Below are positions 1-9,529 of a stretch of DNA of 64,000 nucleotides, piece by piece. The notes under the pieces are model-generated. The model saw nothing but the letters and a program-made list of their open reading frames with translations, did not search any database and was not told the DNA's origin. The stretch spans positions 345,319 through 409,318 of the forward strand of contig OX365936.1 in assembly GCA_947243795.1 (NCBI GenBank), written 5' to 3'. This DNA is from Saccharomyces uvarum. Its lineage: Eukaryota > Ascomycota > Saccharomycetes > Saccharomycetales > Saccharomycetaceae. The number at the start of each line of letters is the position of its first letter. The first letter of the stretch is position 1. The position numbers were made by a program, and so were the translations under genes.

Positions 1-119
1 AATGGTTTCATGAACCTGGTCATCAGTACATTGAAATACGCTTAAAGTCCAAATATAGATGCAGTACCCCAGGAAGTGATGGTTCAAACGATTTGCCAGC
101 AGAATGCGTTATTAGCTAA
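1..119 (+). CDS. EGH1: EGH1 3' end (ergosteryl-beta-glucosidase), partial
   Basis: Reading in the frame whose first complete codon begins at position 3 gives about 38 codons that begin WFHEPGHQYIEI and end AECVIS, followed by tandem stops TAA TAG. This is the C-terminal tail of a gene entering from the left edge. In S. cerevisiae the gene left of PRI1 and convergent with it is YIR007W/EGH1, a GH5-family glycosidase that hydrolyses steryl glucosides, and the tail fits the C-terminal domain of that protein. The identification rests on synteny and a short tail, so it is likely but not proven. Confidence 0.75.
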   Translation, partial: WFHEPGHQYIEIRLKSKYRCSTPGSDGSNDLPAECVIS

Positions 120-194
120 TAGGAAGTAGAAAGAGCTATAGTATATGTATATATTTATAACCTCTTTTTTTATTGTTACAGAAAGATTTCGCTA

Positions 195-1430
195 TCAGAA
201 ATCTAAGGAAGTTGATTCATTATCTTCATCATCGTCACGTTCTCTTTTAACCGAACCCAGTTCACTTTTCAAAAGAGAATTCACGTACGTGTGAAATTGA
301 TCGATAAAAGGTTGCAAAGAGGTTAGTGAAACATCGTTATTTTTTTCCATTTCAGTTTGTAAAGCAATCAACTTCGGCGCCTTTTCTGGAGTAAACGATT
401 CATCGATGGGCACACAGACATTCCCTGTAGCGGGATGAATACAGAAGGGAGCCTTCAGTAAATGTATTGTTTGCTTTGTGACTTCCACATCCAGTTTAGG
501 GTATAACGTCATTAATACAAGATCTTCCTTACACTCACGTAACCTGGCTATATGAGAGTCTTGCTTGGGACCTTTGAAAAGAGATGCGGCCACCTGATCT
601 ATATCATTCCATTTTTCTTTGCTTGATCTCCCAGGGTTTTCCAACCAATACTTTCTTAATGATTCGATTAATTGTTTATCGTATAATGCAGGCAATAAAG
701 TTTGGATGGCATGCTGGTCATCTTGCCAAGGGTTTTGCTCTTCGAGCATGATGCTGACAAAGAAGGGTTTCAATTGGTCCAACGAACGAGCCAGGTGAGG
801 GTGGTAAGGTCTCTTCAAAGCTAGCCTCTTATCAGTATTTCTATCTCTGACGACGTTAACGTAATCCAAGACATTTCTCCTCTGTATATCCGTTAGAGCC
901 CGAGCACGTTTGTCACTTACCCAACAATGGGCACCACGTCTGCCCGAAAAGATCCAAATAAAGTTCTTGTAACCGAAATCTTCCGTCAGAGCTGTGTTCA
1001 TAATCTTCATTGCCAAAGATATAAACTTCCAGCACTTAAAGCAAACTTGGGCCCCGGAGCAGCATGTTCTGAAAGCGTCGTAATCGTCCATATCAATATC
1101 GAACACCAACTCCTTCTCCAGGGGCTTCAATTCGCTTTTTAGAAGAGTATCACGTTCCCTTGGCGGTTTATTGTATATGGCACCGATTTCGAATCTGTCT
1201 GGGTTGCCTTTTTCAATCTGCGCTTTGAACTCTTGCACAGAGTTGAAAGAGTTGTATCTCTTGTAGGCACCTGATCTGAAAGCCATGGCGAACTCCCTAT
1301 TGATCATATCCCTAGAAGGTTTGGGCGAATGGTTCAACCAGTTGAAAATGTGCTTGAATGGGTAGAGCGACTTGTAGTAGTACTCCATGTCCGAGGAACT
1401 TGGACCATTTGCCTTCACTGACTCGATCAT
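195..1430 (-). CDS. PRI1: DNA primase small (catalytic) subunit Pri1
   Basis: 411-residue protein, essentially full length for the family. It makes the RNA primer in the DNA polymerase alpha-primase complex in the nucleus. The catalytic metal-binding motif is visible as FDIDMDD, with Asp111 and Asp113 as expected metal ligands. It is followed by the cysteine cluster CCSGAQVCFKCW (residues ~123-133) of the zinc-binding motif, and then by the FSGRRGAHCWV motif typical of archaeal/eukaryotic primases. The start at 1430 gives an N-terminus (SSSDMEYYYKSLYPF) matching the known protein. It converges with the EGH1 tail and is divergent from MSL1 across 232 bp. The C-terminus is acidic. Confidence 0.98.
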   Translation of the reverse strand: MIESVKANGPSSSDMEYYYKSLYPFKHIFNWLNHSPKPSRDMINREFAMAFRSGAYKRYNSFNSVQEFKAQIEKGNPDRFEIGAIYNKPPRERDTLLKSELKPLEKELVFDIDMDDYDAFRTCCSGAQVCFKCWKFISLAMKIMNTALTEDFGYKNFIWIFSGRRGAHCWVSDKRARALTDIQRRNVLDYVNVVRDRNTDKRLALKRPYHPHLARSLDQLKPFFVSIMLEEQNPWQDDQHAIQTLLPALYDKQLIESLRKYWLENPGRSSKEKWNDIDQVAASLFKGPKQDSHIARLRECKEDLVLMTLYPKLDVEVTKQTIHLLKAPFCIHPATGNVCVPIDESFTPEKAPKLIALQTEMEKNNDVSLTSLQPFIDQFHTYVNSLLKSELGSVKRERDDDEDNESTSLDF

Positions 1431-1662
1431 CGCGGTACTATAGCAGTTTCTCGGTGCCTATAGCTGATTTTATGCGTTACTCTAACACGCTTTTGTCTTT
1501 TGATTCACGTATTTTATATTAGTTTTTCATTTTCTTTTGGCGTTGTGAAACTTTTTCAACCTGGAAAAAACTCAATAGGTACAAGAGGCAAAAGACACTG
1601 CACACAGACCACGAGAGCCACTATTTTGAGGACTGAGAATCGTTTGCAAGTAGGACATAACA

Positions 1663-1998
1663 ATGGCTGAACCAGCTAGAAAAAAGCAGAAGACTGATCG
1701 CGATCCTCACCGCATTGCGACTGAACCTGTAGTGGAGCCCAAGAACACGTTATATGTGAGCCAGCTGAATGAAAAGGTCAACACGCAACGGCTGCGAGTG
1801 AACCTATTTCTGCTGTTTTCCACGTTTGGAGAGGTGTTGAAAGTAAGCATAAACTTCAAGAAACAGCGAGGCCAGGCCTTTGTCACCATGAGGACCATCG
1901 ACCAGGCCAGTTTGGCTCAAATTTCATTGAACAACGAGTTGTTCTTTGGTAAATCTTTGAAAGTGGAATTCAGTAAGAGTGAAACAAAGACGCTATGA
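1663..1998 (+). CDS. MSL1: U2 snRNP protein Msl1 (U2B'' homologue)
   Basis: 111-residue protein with a single RRM RNA-binding domain. RNP2 is seen as NTLYVSQLN (residues ~29-37) and RNP1 as RGQAFVTM (about 68-75), which is the U1A/U2B'' pattern. It binds stem-loop IV of U2 snRNA together with Lea1 in the spliceosome. No intron is seen. The N-terminal ~25 residues are basic and diverge from the remembered S. cerevisiae sequence, whereas the RRM is well conserved. It lies divergently from PRI1. Confidence 0.97.
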   Translation: MAEPARKKQKTDRDPHRIATEPVVEPKNTLYVSQLNEKVNTQRLRVNLFLLFSTFGEVLKVSINFKKQRGQAFVTMRTIDQASLAQISLNNELFFGKSLKVEFSKSETKTL

Positions 1999-2550
1999 AC
2001 GGCATGCTAGCCTACCATGCTCATGGCAGCACTCGTATTGCGAAAAGAACCCTCTCCCTACGAGTCTGGACCTGGCAAGACCTTTCGAAATGAATGTGCA
2101 CGCAATCGGAGGACTTAGTATCAAAAGAGTTGTTGGCGCTGGTTAGCTAGCACCGTAGGATGCCCCATTTGGATGCCAATGAGGGATCGATGAGGGATCT
2201 GCAGCAATAAGAGCTCACGAGACGCCCGATTGCAGGAGAAGCCCGAAAGTGACTCATGCAATCCACAGGGCGATTCAACCATTCAAAAGTACTGGTGGCA
2301 TCTTTCAGGAGCATCGATTGGCCGTAGAGTACAGCATAATATAGCATAATTGTAGTATAGTGTAGCGTTTATATACACCTCGTTCGAAAAGATATTTGTT
2401 ACAGGCAAAAAAAAAAATTCAAATAATAAACAAACCAAAATAAACATCAAGAAACCGCCTATTGATAGAAGTATACAGTACCAGACAGACTCGCGCTATC
2501 GGACCACTCCTGCTGCACACACTCACGATCGCTCAGCATCTAGATAAAGG
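1999..2550. other. MSL1-DSN1 intergenic region
   Basis: 552 bp between two genes on the same strand. It contains a short ORF-like stretch on the minus strand (2147-2347) that looks like chance. The last ~150 bp are A-rich and T/A-runs precede the DSN1 start, as expected for a yeast promoter. No RNA gene, LTR or recognised regulatory site was found. Confidence 0.5.
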
Positions 2551-4230
2551 ATGAGTCTGGAACCCACGCAGACGATTTCTGGCACGTCGCCGATGCTGAA
2601 CCAAAGAACGCACAAACACGTTTACCCATTGCGGATGGAAACTATCCCGATCTCAGAACCAGATTCCAAGGCCCAAATGCAAAGCAACGGGCCCTCTGAA
2701 GAGGACGAAGAAGAGGGCCAGTATTTCGAAGGCAAACAATCTGTGTCGAATCTGAGTCCCGATTTGAAATTCAAAAGACACAAGAATAAACATATTCAGG
2801 GGTTTCCTACTCTAGGTGAAAGACTGGACAACCTGCAAGATATCAAGAAGGCCAAAAGGGTGGAGAATTTCAATTCTTCCGCACCATTGGGTGAAGAAAA
2901 CCATGCGAATGCGAATGCGAATGTTAACGCAAGCGCGATGCCCGCTCCATATATGCCTTATTATTATTACTATCACCCCATGAATGCCCCCGCGCCTGGA
3001 ATGATGGCATATCCTGGGTCGCCAATGCATTCTATGATGCCCAATTCTTCACTACAGCCCTTTTATTCACAACCCAGTGCCGCCGGCGGTCCCGATATGA
3101 CTACTCCCCAGAACTTATCTTCATCGCAACAATTGCTGCCTGCACCACAGTTGTTTCCCTATGGATCATTCCATCAACAACAACAGCCACAATACATTCA
3201 ACGGACAAGAGAAAGAAAAAAATCAATCGGCACCCAAAGAGGTAGAAGATTATCGATGTTGGCCTCTCAAGGTAATGGCGGAAGCACTATTATATCTCCA
3301 CATAAGGACGTTCCTGAAGAAGACTTCTACACCGTGGTCGGGAATGCGTCCTTCTTTGGTAAAAATTTACAAATACGACAGCTTTTCAACTGGTGTTTAA
3401 TCAGATCGCTTCATAAACTGGAAGCGAAGGCCAAAGGCCCAGAAGAGGAAGCAGAACTGGAGCGTCTGACCAAAAAACCCAAGCTCGAATCAGCTAAGGA
3501 TGAAACAAGTTACGTGGATCCCAAACGTATGGCCATGGTCATACTAAAAGAGTTTGTCGATGACTTGAAAAAAGATCACATTGCCATAGATTGGGAAGAC
3601 GAAGAAAAAGATAAAGATGAGGAAAAAGCATTGGATGATACTGAAAACTACGACGACACTGAACTACGACAGCTGTTTCAGGAAAACGACGACGACGACG
3701 ACGACGACGATTTGGACTATTCGGAAATACAAAGTTCCAGGCGTAAACTCAATGAAAGGAGAAAAGCACTGCTGAATGAACCAAGGAAACTACTGCCTAA
3801 TGGCAAGAACGTGGAAAATACCAAAAACTTGAGTCTATTGGTGGGAAAGGTACACGCCATAAAGAACGAAGTCAAAGAATGGGCAACTACACTAGACACC
3901 TCGCGACCGGATCTTGAATGGCAAGAACTAACGTCACTATCATCACAACCGCATGAATATGCTTCGGATAAGGAGGACTCACAGCTCACGTTTACAGATA
4001 TTGAGGCAAAGTTAGCCACGAAAGTCGATGAGTTAAGGTACCAGTCACACATATTGAACTCACATTCATTAGCCTTGAACGAAATAACGAACTCCAAGCT
4101 GAACAAATTGAACGTGGAAACTATGAGAAAGATCTCTAACGAAACGGACGATGACCATTCACAGGCTATTAACTCTCAACAATTACTGAAAGGGTTAAGT
4201 CTATCATTCGGTAGAAAACTGGATATATAA
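2551..4230 (+). CDS. DSN1: Kinetochore MIND complex subunit Dsn1
   Basis: 559-residue protein, slightly shorter than the remembered ~576 residues of S. cerevisiae. Dsn1 is a subunit of the Mtw1/MIND (Mis12) complex that links the inner kinetochore to Ndc80 and Spc105. The N-terminal half is low-complexity: an NANANANVNA run (~118-127), a Met/Pro/Tyr-rich stretch, and basic RERKKSIGTQRGRRLSM around residues 219-235. That basic stretch resembles the Aurora B (Ipl1) regulated region; this is inference from the family. The conserved Mis12-complex part begins near EEDFYTVVGNASFFGKNLQ (about 256 on). A run of eight or nine Asp (DDDDDDDDLDY) lies near 376-386, and the C-terminus is coiled-coil-like. 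It converges with STS1. Confidence 0.97.
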   Translation: MSLEPTQTISGTSPMLNQRTHKHVYPLRMETIPISEPDSKAQMQSNGPSEEDEEEGQYFEGKQSVSNLSPDLKFKRHKNKHIQGFPTLGERLDNLQDIKKAKRVENFNSSAPLGEENHANANANVNASAMPAPYMPYYYYYHPMNAPAPGMMAYPGSPMHSMMPNSSLQPFYSQPSAAGGPDMTTPQNLSSSQQLLPAPQLFPYGSFHQQQQPQYIQRTRERKKSIGTQRGRRLSMLASQGNGGSTIISPHKDVPEEDFYTVVGNASFFGKNLQIRQLFNWCLIRSLHKLEAKAKGPEEEAELERLTKKPKLESAKDETSYVDPKRMAMVILKEFVDDLKKDHIAIDWEDEEKDKDEEKALDDTENYDDTELRQLFQENDDDDDDDDLDYSEIQSSRRKLNERRKALLNEPRKLLPNGKNVENTKNLSLLVGKVHAIKNEVKEWATTLDTSRPDLEWQELTSLSSQPHEYASDKEDSQLTFTDIEAKLATKVDELRYQSHILNSHSLALNEITNSKLNKLNVETMRKISNETDDDHSQAINSQQLLKGLSLSFGRKLDI

Positions 4231-4369
4231 GAAAATAAAAGAAAAAAAGGGAAAGAGAAAAAATTGGATATTTTTTGCATATGTAACATTACACACTCAA
4301 ACACAATATATACACATTTATATATACACATATTAATATATTTGTAAAAGCAAAAAAATCAATGTATTC

Positions 4370-5320
4370 TTAGTTGAAGGGTGAATCATTAGTGTTACCA
4401 CTGTTATTATTTTCATTTGTCATGGTATCGTGGTGGTAAATGATCGTCTCTTGAAATGGTGATGATGATGATGATGGTGATGCAGGAGAAGCCCCCATGT
4501 CTAACGACTTGAACAGTTGAAGGGGGCGTTCCAATAATCCGTTGGACTGTTCATTATAGATTTGTAGCCTTGTCATGTGAGTTTTCCACACAGAGCTGTT
4601 ATCTGCCAAGAGGATTAGCCTGTCCCGGGCAACGTGTTCAATGAGCGTGCACCATACGTGGGATAACTGTTCGATGCATTTATCGTAGTAGTAGTTGTTA
4701 CTGGCTAATTCAAACCTTGGTAGTTTAATGACTAATTCTGTGCAGATGTCCAAAAATTTCAACGACGCATGTAAGTTTTCCAACCGTGGTGGGATGTTAT
4801 CTAGTATAAAATCCACTAAACAGTTCAAAAACTCCAAGATTTGAGGCTTCATTCTCACAAATGCGTAGTCGTCCAACTTATTACTCTCGTAGGACCTATT
4901 GTAAGGTATGCTTTGGTAAACGGCTTCGGATTTCTGTTTCAACACGTCAAGACACTTTTGTATACTGAAATCCAGCCCGCTAATCCTCGTGTGTACACTC
5001 TGCTGTATTTCCGGATGCTTTGTCATCAGGTCCACCAGCAACTGCTGTAATTGGTCTTTGCTCATTATTTCCATGCCTCGTTGCAAGGGCAGGGGCTGAC
5101 CTCTTATCAGTGAGCTCGGATGGGGCCTCCTCTTGGAAATGCCTCCGAATTTCATCATACTCTTATTCCGAGAGGGTTCTTCTTGTTGCTCCTCGTTGTT
5201 ATACCGTCTTTTCTGTTTCCCTACAGAATTTGCCACCACCATGTCGGCTGCACTCTGCGAGCCTGCTATTTCCTGAGGCATCTTACCAGTGGGCTTAAAC
5301 CCCCATGCAAATCCCATCAT
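4370..5320 (-). CDS. STS1: Proteasome nuclear tether Sts1 (Cut8 family)
   Basis: 316-residue protein, close to the family length in yeast (~319). Sts1 brings proteasomes to the nucleus by bridging the 26S proteasome and karyopherin Srp1. The N-terminus has a bipartite-type basic segment ([11 protein letters not shown], then SKRRPHP), which fits an importin-alpha-binding NLS. The helical Cut8-like core starts near [20 protein letters not shown] and runs through [20 protein letters not shown]. The C-terminus is low-complexity (Ser/Asn-rich). It is convergent with DSN1 (139 bp gap) and divergent from SQT1. Confidence 0.96.
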   Translation of the reverse strand: MMGFAWGFKPTGKMPQEIAGSQSAADMVVANSVGKQKRRYNNEEQQEEPSRNKSMMKFGGISKRRPHPSSLIRGQPLPLQRGMEIMSKDQLQQLLVDLMTKHPEIQQSVHTRISGLDFSIQKCLDVLKQKSEAVYQSIPYNRSYESNKLDDYAFVRMKPQILEFLNCLVDFILDNIPPRLENLHASLKFLDICTELVIKLPRFELASNNYYYDKCIEQLSHVWCTLIEHVARDRLILLADNSSVWKTHMTRLQIYNEQSNGLLERPLQLFKSLDMGASPASPSSSSSPFQETIIYHHDTMTNENNNSGNTNDSPFN

Positions 5321-5562
5321 AATGCTATACTGTCTTGTGTTTGCTGCTCTCTTTGCCGGTACCTTCGAACCTTACAAGTGAGAAATATGTACTAAAGGTG
5401 TTTTTAAGTAGAAATTTCCCGCTCGCCGCACCATCACCCGCCCGCCGTTTCTTTTTCTGGCAAATTTTTCACTATGAATATCTAGAAAAACCCATTCGAT
5501 GGCTCCAGATGGGGTCTTCTGAGGGGACCAAAAGAGCACCGTATAGCGACGTATAGACCACG

Positions 5563-6858
5563 ATGGAGCCCCAAGAAGAGTTTATCACCACCGAGGAAGT
5601 TGAGCAAGAGATTGTGCCCACTGTGGAGGCCGAACAGGACGCTCCTATGGACATTGGAGAGGAGAGTGACGATGATGCGATGGGTAACGAAGATGAGGAG
5701 GACAATTTGGAGGTCGATATGTCCAACAACTCGCACACATACTTCGACAAACACACGGACTCTGTATTCTCCATAGGCCATCATCCCAGCTTGCCGCTAG
5801 TCTGCACCGGTGGGGGTGACAATGTGACACATCTTTGGACATCGCACTCACAACCACCAAAGTTTGCCGGTACGTTGACCGGTTACGGTGAATCTGTGAT
5901 CTCGTGTTCGTTCACCTGCGAGGGAAGTTTCTTGATTACTGCTGATATGTCCGGGAAAGTTCTCGTGCACATGAGCCAAAAAGGCGGCGCACAATGGACA
6001 CTAGCGTCACAAATGCAGGAAGTGGAAGAGATTGTATGGTTGAAAGCCCACCCCACCATAGCAAGAACGTTTGCATTTGGTGCTACGGATGGGTCCGTTT
6101 GGTGCTACCAAGTCAACGAACAAGACGGTTCTTTGGAACAGTTGATGTCTGGTTTCGTACACCAGGAAGATTGCTCCATGGGTGAGTTTATTAATATTGA
6201 CAAGGGCGAAAACACTTTAGAGTTGGTAACTTGTTCCTTGGATAGCACCATTGTTGCCTGGAACTGTTTTACTGGTCAACAATTGTTCAAGATCACACAG
6301 GCGGAGATCAAAGGGCTAAATGCTCCATGGATTTCCTTATCATTGGCCCCCACCACATTAACCAAGGGTAACTCGGGCGTTGTAGCATGTGGGTCCAATA
6401 ACGGTCTTTTGGCGGTGATCAATTGTAACAGCAACGGTGCTGTTTTACAATTATCCACAGTGATTGAATTGAAGCCAGAACAGGACGAATTAGACGCCTC
6501 TATCGAATCCATTTCATGGTCGTCCAAATTTTCGCTAATGGCCATTGGTCTTGTCTGCGGTGAAATTCTTCTATACGATACAAGCTCATGGAGAGTAAGA
6601 CACAAATTTATTCTGGATGACTCTGTTACAAAACTGATGTTTGACAACGATGATTTATTTGTGTCATCCATTAACGGTAAAGTTTACCAGTTTAACGCAA
6701 GGACCGGTCAAGAAAAATTCGCATGTGTGGGCCATGGTATGGGGGTTCTTGATTTTATAGTATTACATCCTGCTGCCGACGCCGGCGCTGAAGAAAAGAG
6801 GAAAATAATAACTGCAGGTGATGAGGGTGTATCGTTGGTGTTTGAAGTACCAAACTGA
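5563..6858 (+). CDS. SQT1: WD40 ribosomal-protein chaperone Sqt1
   Basis: 431-residue protein, the same length as remembered for S. cerevisiae. Sqt1 is the dedicated cytoplasmic chaperone that captures nascent Rpl10 (uL16) for the 60S subunit. The N-terminal ~55 residues are strongly acidic (EEVEQEIVPTVEAEQD, EESDDDAMGNEDEEDN). They are followed by an eight-bladed-type WD40 propeller with recognisable blades such as HTDSVFSIGHHPSLPLVCTG, LELVTCSLDSTIVAWNC and KIITAGDEGVSLVFEV at the C-terminus. An acidic N-terminus before the propeller is expected for binding the basic Rpl10 tail. Confidence 0.97.
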   Translation: MEPQEEFITTEEVEQEIVPTVEAEQDAPMDIGEESDDDAMGNEDEEDNLEVDMSNNSHTYFDKHTDSVFSIGHHPSLPLVCTGGGDNVTHLWTSHSQPPKFAGTLTGYGESVISCSFTCEGSFLITADMSGKVLVHMSQKGGAQWTLASQMQEVEEIVWLKAHPTIARTFAFGATDGSVWCYQVNEQDGSLEQLMSGFVHQEDCSMGEFINIDKGENTLELVTCSLDSTIVAWNCFTGQQLFKITQAEIKGLNAPWISLSLAPTTLTKGNSGVVACGSNNGLLAVINCNSNGAVLQLSTVIELKPEQDELDASIESISWSSKFSLMAIGLVCGEILLYDTSSWRVRHKFILDDSVTKLMFDNDDLFVSSINGKVYQFNARTGQEKFACVGHGMGVLDFIVLHPAADAGAEEKRKIITAGDEGVSLVFEVPN

Positions 6859-7043
6859 TAGACAATCGTGTATACATAAATAATAGAAAAAAAATAAAAT
6901 ATCGTATAATTCTTTCACAAACAGAGAAGGGAGCCGTCATTTAAATGGATCATAGAAAGAACAGTGGCTATTATTGTTATAATTAATATTACATACTATT
7001 ATTGAGTGTTACATTGTCTCTTTGCCCCATTGTTTTGACAGCA

Positions 7044-7403
7044 TCAAAATCTGGCCGTTCCGGTAAGTTCCTTGGGGATTCTTCTCTTGGCGGCAGTCCC
7101 CTTAATTTGCTCCATGTATCTTTTAGCCGCTGCCCTACCGAACCGCAACGTTAGTTTTCTAAAGAAGAGTCCACATGCATTACACAAGCAGGCGGCGCCA
7201 TTGGGGCCCTCCCTCCACTGCAGTGAAGTTTTGACTTCTCCACATTGCCCGCAGGTCCTAGTGATACCGGTTCTGGGCCGAGCTGGATTTGAGTTAGGGA
7301 AAGCAACAGCGCGTGCTATGGACCCGCTATTCAGCAACAGTTGAATGGGGATTTTTTTAAACACTGTTCCGTTTGAAATCACAGTTGGAAGTCTAGTGGA
7401 CAT
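7044..7403 (-). CDS. GAT4: GATA-family zinc-finger protein Gat4
   Basis: 119-residue protein with one GATA-type zinc finger: CGQC, 17-18 residues, then CNAC (TCGQCGEVKTSLQWREG ... CLCNACGLFF). A basic tail follows (RFGRAAAKRYMEQIKG, KRRIPKELTG). The frame stays open upstream to an ATG at 7556. I chose the internal ATG at 7403 (MSTRLPTVISNG) because that start matches the remembered S. cerevisiae N-terminus and the upstream 51 codons look like promoter sequence. Gat4 is a putative transcription factor whose targets are poorly known; its paralogue is Gat3. Confidence 0.93.
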   Translation of the reverse strand: MSTRLPTVISNGTVFKKIPIQLLLNSGSIARAVAFPNSNPARPRTGITRTCGQCGEVKTSLQWREGPNGAACLCNACGLFFRKLTLRFGRAAAKRYMEQIKGTAAKRRIPKELTGTARF

Positions 7404-8056
7404 AGCGACCCGATAACTGGTGTGTATTTCCAGTGGGAACAAGAGTAACTGTGTGGTACAGGGAGTGCGCAATACACTTTTTATGTGGTTTCCTGGGCTT
7501 GCACTCGGAATGCGGCGTCGAGATTTAATGGCGGTATTACACAAAAACTTTGACACATGGCGATGGTGCGGCGGCGATTACCGCATTGGGGAAAAAAGGG
7601 TCCATGCCAAGAAATATCCAAGAGGGCCCTTTTTTTTTTTTTTTTTGCATAATAGCAAAGGGAAAGGGGACATATAGAAGCAGTGATTCAGCGGCAAAGG
7701 GGTTCTACGTTTTACGATATCCCGCAAGGTGGGTGGGCAGGCAGCATGGGTCTCTATGCTCGACGAAGCCACCGCCGAGGTGCGAAAAAGGTGTTCTTGG
7801 AGGGACCTACCGTGGTTACCGCGGCTTGAAGCATACACGAACTGGCACGGGAATACCTGACGTTGCTATCGTTGCAAGTACTAGCAAAGGGTATAGATCT
7901 CTGGGAGAGTAGAAAAAAATAATAGGCCAGCCGGGTAACAAAACCAGTACATGTCGCTTTTCCAATGACAGAGAAGGGGTACTTATGGTGAGGAAGGCTT
8001 AGGATGACAAGCCAGATGAGCGCAGAGCACGTATCAGGGCAAGAGACCGGAAGACA
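7404..8056. promoter_or_regulatory. GAT4-VLD1 divergent promoter region, Reb1-type site
   Basis: 653 bp between divergent genes. It carries a long homopolymer T run (about 7629-7646) and, at 7931-7938, CCGGGTAA. This contains CGGGTAA, the reverse complement of the Reb1 consensus TTACCCG, about 120 bp upstream of the VLD1 start. Reb1 sites together with poly(dA:dT) tracts are a usual nucleosome-depleting promoter arrangement in Saccharomyces. Several ORFs crossing the region have no coding character. Confidence 0.55.
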
Positions 8057-8776
8057 ATGCTGTATTTGGAATGTGACAATGCGCGACAAAGGTCAATCGT
8101 TGCGAATCTGCAGAAGTTCGTCTACTGCTGCCTGTACATCCGGTTTATCAAAGACGGATCGGTGTTCCTGATCCTCATGGGATGGGTGATTTCGTCGCTG
8201 TGCGAGTTCATCCAAGAATTGACACTGAGATACCTGAAGAAAAACTACTTGCAGATGGACCGTGGCGACGGGCAGGATGACGACGAAAGCCTGGCCGTCA
8301 GAGGGCTGGAGACGCCCATTGTAAGAGTCATCATCAACAAGGCCATACGGTACTACCAAGCGCTGATACTTCTGGAAACGGTGTTCTGCATAGTGTACCA
8401 CATCAGGCTGGACGTGGCGCGGGAGATATGTTCAAAGCCGTACGGGTTTGTCGTGATGCTGTTGATAAGAGAGTTTACGTGCCCGGCGCCGGCGGGATTC
8501 CCCAGCAAGCTACTGCTGGTGGTGCTTGACTTCGCGGTGCTTTTCAGCCAGCTTCTGATCATGAACGGTTCGTTGAGTTCCGGTTTCCAGAACGTGAAGC
8601 TGGTCGTCAAGGAGCTGGACGCGGACAAGCAAGGCGCCCTGAACATCCTCAAGTTCAACACGTGGCACACGGACACCAGCGGGCCCGACCTCATTGTGCA
8701 CAGGAACCACGACGACGATGAAGCCTTGCCGCAACAGGTTGACGAGTTCACACCCTTATTAAACAACACCGACTAA
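8057..8776 (+). CDS. VLD1: Vacuolar Dsc E3 ligase complex subunit Vld1 (YIR014W)
   Basis: 239-residue membrane protein in the position of YIR014W between GAT4 and RPR2. Hydrophobic segments lie at about 17-45 (FVYCCLYIRF..., LILMGWVISSL), 94-112 (YYQALILLETVFCIVYHI), 128-140 and 154-172 (LLLVVLDFAVLFSQLLI). The C-terminal tail is acidic. From knowledge of the family, Vld1 directs the Tul1/Dsc transmembrane ubiquitin ligase complex to the vacuole membrane. The in-frame stop at 8000-8002 and the absence of any earlier in-frame ATG fix the start at 8057. GC content is far higher than in the genes to the left. Confidence 0.9.
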   Translation: MLYLECDNARQRSIVANLQKFVYCCLYIRFIKDGSVFLILMGWVISSLCEFIQELTLRYLKKNYLQMDRGDGQDDDESLAVRGLETPIVRVIINKAIRYYQALILLETVFCIVYHIRLDVAREICSKPYGFVVMLLIREFTCPAPAGFPSKLLLVVLDFAVLFSQLLIMNGSLSSGFQNVKLVVKELDADKQGALNILKFNTWHTDTSGPDLIVHRNHDDDEALPQQVDEFTPLLNNTD

Positions 8777-8892
8777 AGCTAACAAAAAGGCAAAAAAAAC
8801 TAAAGAAAAAAAAAAAACCGAGGGAAAAAAAGAACAGAAAACATTCTGCTCCATCCATCCATACGAGACAAGCAGAGAAAACCAAGAAGAAG

Positions 8893-9330
8893 ATGGGTAA
8901 GAAAGCGCAAGCAGGAAAGACGAAACCCAAGATCGACGAGAATGGCGTTTTGCTGGTGCCGCCACCAAGAACAATTGCCAACCAGGATCATTTCCACCGA
9001 CTAAACTACCTCTACCAACTATCCGCATACCAGACAAGGCCCACTCCCGCCGCCGGAGCTGGAAAGGGCCACACGCCCTTGGCGCGTAATTACATCAAGT
9101 TGATGGACCTGATCAGCAAAAAGACCAAGACCTCGCTGCTGCCCACCGTCAAGAGGACCATCTGCAAAAAATGCCATCGCCTATTATGGGCACCAAAGCG
9201 GCTAGAGATCGCGCGCGACGGCGCGCTCTCGGTGGTGTGCGGGTGCGGCGCCGTGAAACGCTACAACGTCGCGGCCGACCCGGACTACAAGACCTACTCC
9301 GAGCGGGAGGGTAACCTCCTCGACTCCTAG
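8893..9330 (+). CDS. RPR2: RNase P subunit Rpr2
   Basis: 145-residue protein of the Rpr2/Rpp21/SNM1 family, a subunit of nuclear RNase P that processes tRNA 5' ends. It has a basic N-terminus, a helical region around ANQDHFHRLNYLYQLSAYQT (30-49), and a zinc ribbon formed by ICKKCHRLLW (about 92-101) and VCGCGAVKRYN (115-125). The C-terminal YSEREGNLLDS matches the family. Compared with the remembered S. cerevisiae protein, the linker at about 50-60 (PTPAAGAGKG) is clearly different. It follows VLD1 after 116 bp. Confidence 0.97.
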   Translation: MGKKAQAGKTKPKIDENGVLLVPPPRTIANQDHFHRLNYLYQLSAYQTRPTPAAGAGKGHTPLARNYIKLMDLISKKTKTSLLPTVKRTICKKCHRLLWAPKRLEIARDGALSVVCGCGAVKRYNVAADPDYKTYSEREGNLLDS

Positions 9331-9529
9331 GAGATTAGTTTCTTAACCCCGGGCGCCAATTCTGGGGCTCCACATTTTTTTTTTCTCTCTCTCTCTCTTA
9401 AGAGCCGACCCCCACCCTCCTGCGTGCCTTTATTTTTAAGGAAAAGCGACCTAGCGAAAAACAAGAACCATTTAAAGACGCGCATTCCAGCTTGGCAAAC
9501 ACACCAATAAACCCCGCAAGGAACGACGT

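Noticed and set aside
7404-7556. N-terminal extension of GAT4
   Set aside because: The open frame reaches an upstream ATG, but the internal ATG at 7403 matches the known protein start.
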